DNA of 64,000 nt, from positions 62,001 through 126,000 of the forward strand of contig CAWBVA010000003.1 of the NCBI GenBank assembly GCA_963792125.1, written 5' to 3'. Source of the DNA: Methanocella_A sp963792125. Lineage in GTDB: Archaea; Halobacteriota; Methanocellia; Methanocellales; Methanocellaceae. Under the pieces are notes generated by a model that was given only the letters and a program-made list of their open reading frames with translations, searched no databases and had not been told where the DNA came from. The position numbers and the translations under genes are program-made. This document shows positions 63,184 through 64,000 of the stretch, piece after piece (the first letter of the stretch is position 1; each line of letters opens with the position of its first letter).

Positions 63184-63834
63184 ATGGCGATCACCCCTGA
63201 ATCAAGGCTTATCCTGGCGCTTGACGTCACCGATCGAAAAGAGGCATTACACATCGTCCTGTCGCTTGGCGATATGGTCGATGCGGTGAAAGTGAATTAC
63301 CCGCTGGTACTCTCCTGCGGACTGGGTATCATAGGCGAGATTAAAAAACACTCTAACGTGATTGCCGACTTCAAGGTGGCCGATATCCCGAACACAAACC
63401 GGCTGATCTGCGAAGAGACTTTCAAGGCGGGTGCGGACGCGATCATCTGCCAGGGCTTTCCCGGGCGGGACAGCGTCGAGGCCTGCGTGGAGGTCGCCCG
63501 TAAGCACGATAAAGAGACATTTGTAGTGACAGAGATGAGTCACCCCGGCGCGCTGGACTTTCTCCAGCCATGTGCCATGGAGCTGGTCGACATGGCTAAA
63601 AAGGCTGGCGCTTCGGGCATCATTGCGCCTGCTACCCGGCCGGAACGGCTCTCGTTGATACGCAAGAGAGCAGGCGATATGAAAATCATTTCCCCGGGCG
63701 TGGGCGCACAGGGCGGAGACGCTGCTGCCGCCATTAAAGCAGGCGCGGACTTCGTAATAGTGGGAAGAAGCATATATAATGCAAAAGACCCATATCAGGC
63801 TGCAATAGACTTCGCAGAGCAGCTCCGCCGATGA
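63184..63834 (+). CDS. pyrF: Orotidine 5'-phosphate decarboxylase
   Basis: 216 residues. ILALDVTDR, KVNYPLVL and DFKVADIPNTNR with the catalytic Lys-Asp pair, plus the phosphate loop ISPGVGAQGGDA and VGRSIYNAKDP. Last step of UMP synthesis. 39 bp after the Clp1-like gene. Confidence 0.95.
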   Translation: MAITPESRLILALDVTDRKEALHIVLSLGDMVDAVKVNYPLVLSCGLGIIGEIKKHSNVIADFKVADIPNTNRLICEETFKAGADAIICQGFPGRDSVEACVEVARKHDKETFVVTEMSHPGALDFLQPCAMELVDMAKKAGASGIIAPATRPERLSLIRKRAGDMKIISPGVGAQGGDAAAAIKAGADFVIVGRSIYNAKDPYQAAIDFAEQLRR

Positions 63835-63937
63835 TGACAGAAGTCGCTGAATTGTGATGAACCCTATGAGTCCTGAGGCTGAGCTGGCATTCGCATGGGT
63901 ACAGGTTTTACATCAATAAGATCTGTTTGCGTATGTT

Positions 63938-64000
63938 TTATTGCCAGTATTTTAGCATGATCATGAATGTAATGACTGCAATGCCCGAAACGATCAGGGC
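63938..64000 (-). CDS. C-terminus of a membrane protein (partial)
   Basis: Minus-strand frame ending ALIVSGIAVITFMIMLKYWQ then TAA at 63938, a transmembrane-like tail. The rest is outside the window. Weak, length only. Confidence 0.35.
   Translation of the reverse strand, partial: ALIVSGIAVITFMIMLKYWQ

Overview
The window looks like chromosomal DNA of a methanogenic euryarchaeon, most probably a Methanocellales (Rice Cluster I) relative. Evidence: an O-phosphoserine-tRNA(Cys) ligase (SepRS), a methanogen DUF473 protein, archaeal aIF1, S17e, Rio2, PAC2 and archaellin genes, GGTGAT-type Shine-Dalgarno signals, and a tRNA-Trp whose intron is a box C/D guide RNA. The genus call is inference; the domain call is firm. 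Coding DNA is GC-rich and several spacers are very AT-rich.

Layout. 1-5.2 kb: aconitase-family LeuC/LeuD pair, YdeI-like protein, endonuclease V, a fossil universal-stress gene, a fold-back repeat and SepRS. 5.5-12.4 kb: a beta-propeller/zinc-ribbon protein, a broken nuclease-like gene, an ABC-2 exporter pair and NfnAB-type electron-transfer flavoproteins. 12.7-22.5 kb: CorA-like channel, HtpX, HEAT protein, NucS/HRDC-like protein, PaaK-like ligase, metallo-beta-lactamase, hemerythrin, tRNA-Leu and an acetyltransferase. 23-28.6 kb: FecCD/BtuC-type ABC importer, endonuclease IV-like protein, cation/proton antiporter and two KGG-repeat stress proteins. 28.8-32.1 kb: aIF1, a CxxC protein and DUF5788, then a compact ubiquitin-like conjugation operon in which Ubl+E2 and JAB+E1 are fused into two polypeptides. 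32.5-41 kb: a TrpP-like transporter behind phased TGTACA boxes, S17e, thioredoxin reductase, ArgB, UspA, a P-type ATPase and a nucleotidyltransferase. 41-49.3 kb: phosphoesterase, FKBP, diadenylate cyclase, bacterial-type MetK, broken ProC, Rio2, PAC2, DUF473 and GGCT. 49.4-52.7 kb: archaellin, tRNA-Arg, intron-bearing tRNA-Trp and a secreted NHL-DUF192 protein. 52.8-57.7 kb: a heavily indel-ridden TAXI/TRAP transporter locus and LysE. 58-63.8 kb: MFS transporter, pentapeptide protein, a 1-kb AT-rich repeat region, SppA, Clp1-like kinase and PyrF.

Three cross-cutting patterns stand out. First, intergenic mobile-looking fold-back repeats of at least two families sit between genes. Second, a G/C alternating motif recurs in intergenic spacers. 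Third, many genes carry single-base frameshifts or a nonsense codon (ABC-2 permease, CorA, BtuC-like permease, ArgB, P-type ATPase, ProC, NHL protein, the whole TRAP locus, SppA). These may be draft-sequence errors or real decay; the sequence alone cannot decide, but for each one the joined reading frames give a family-like protein.
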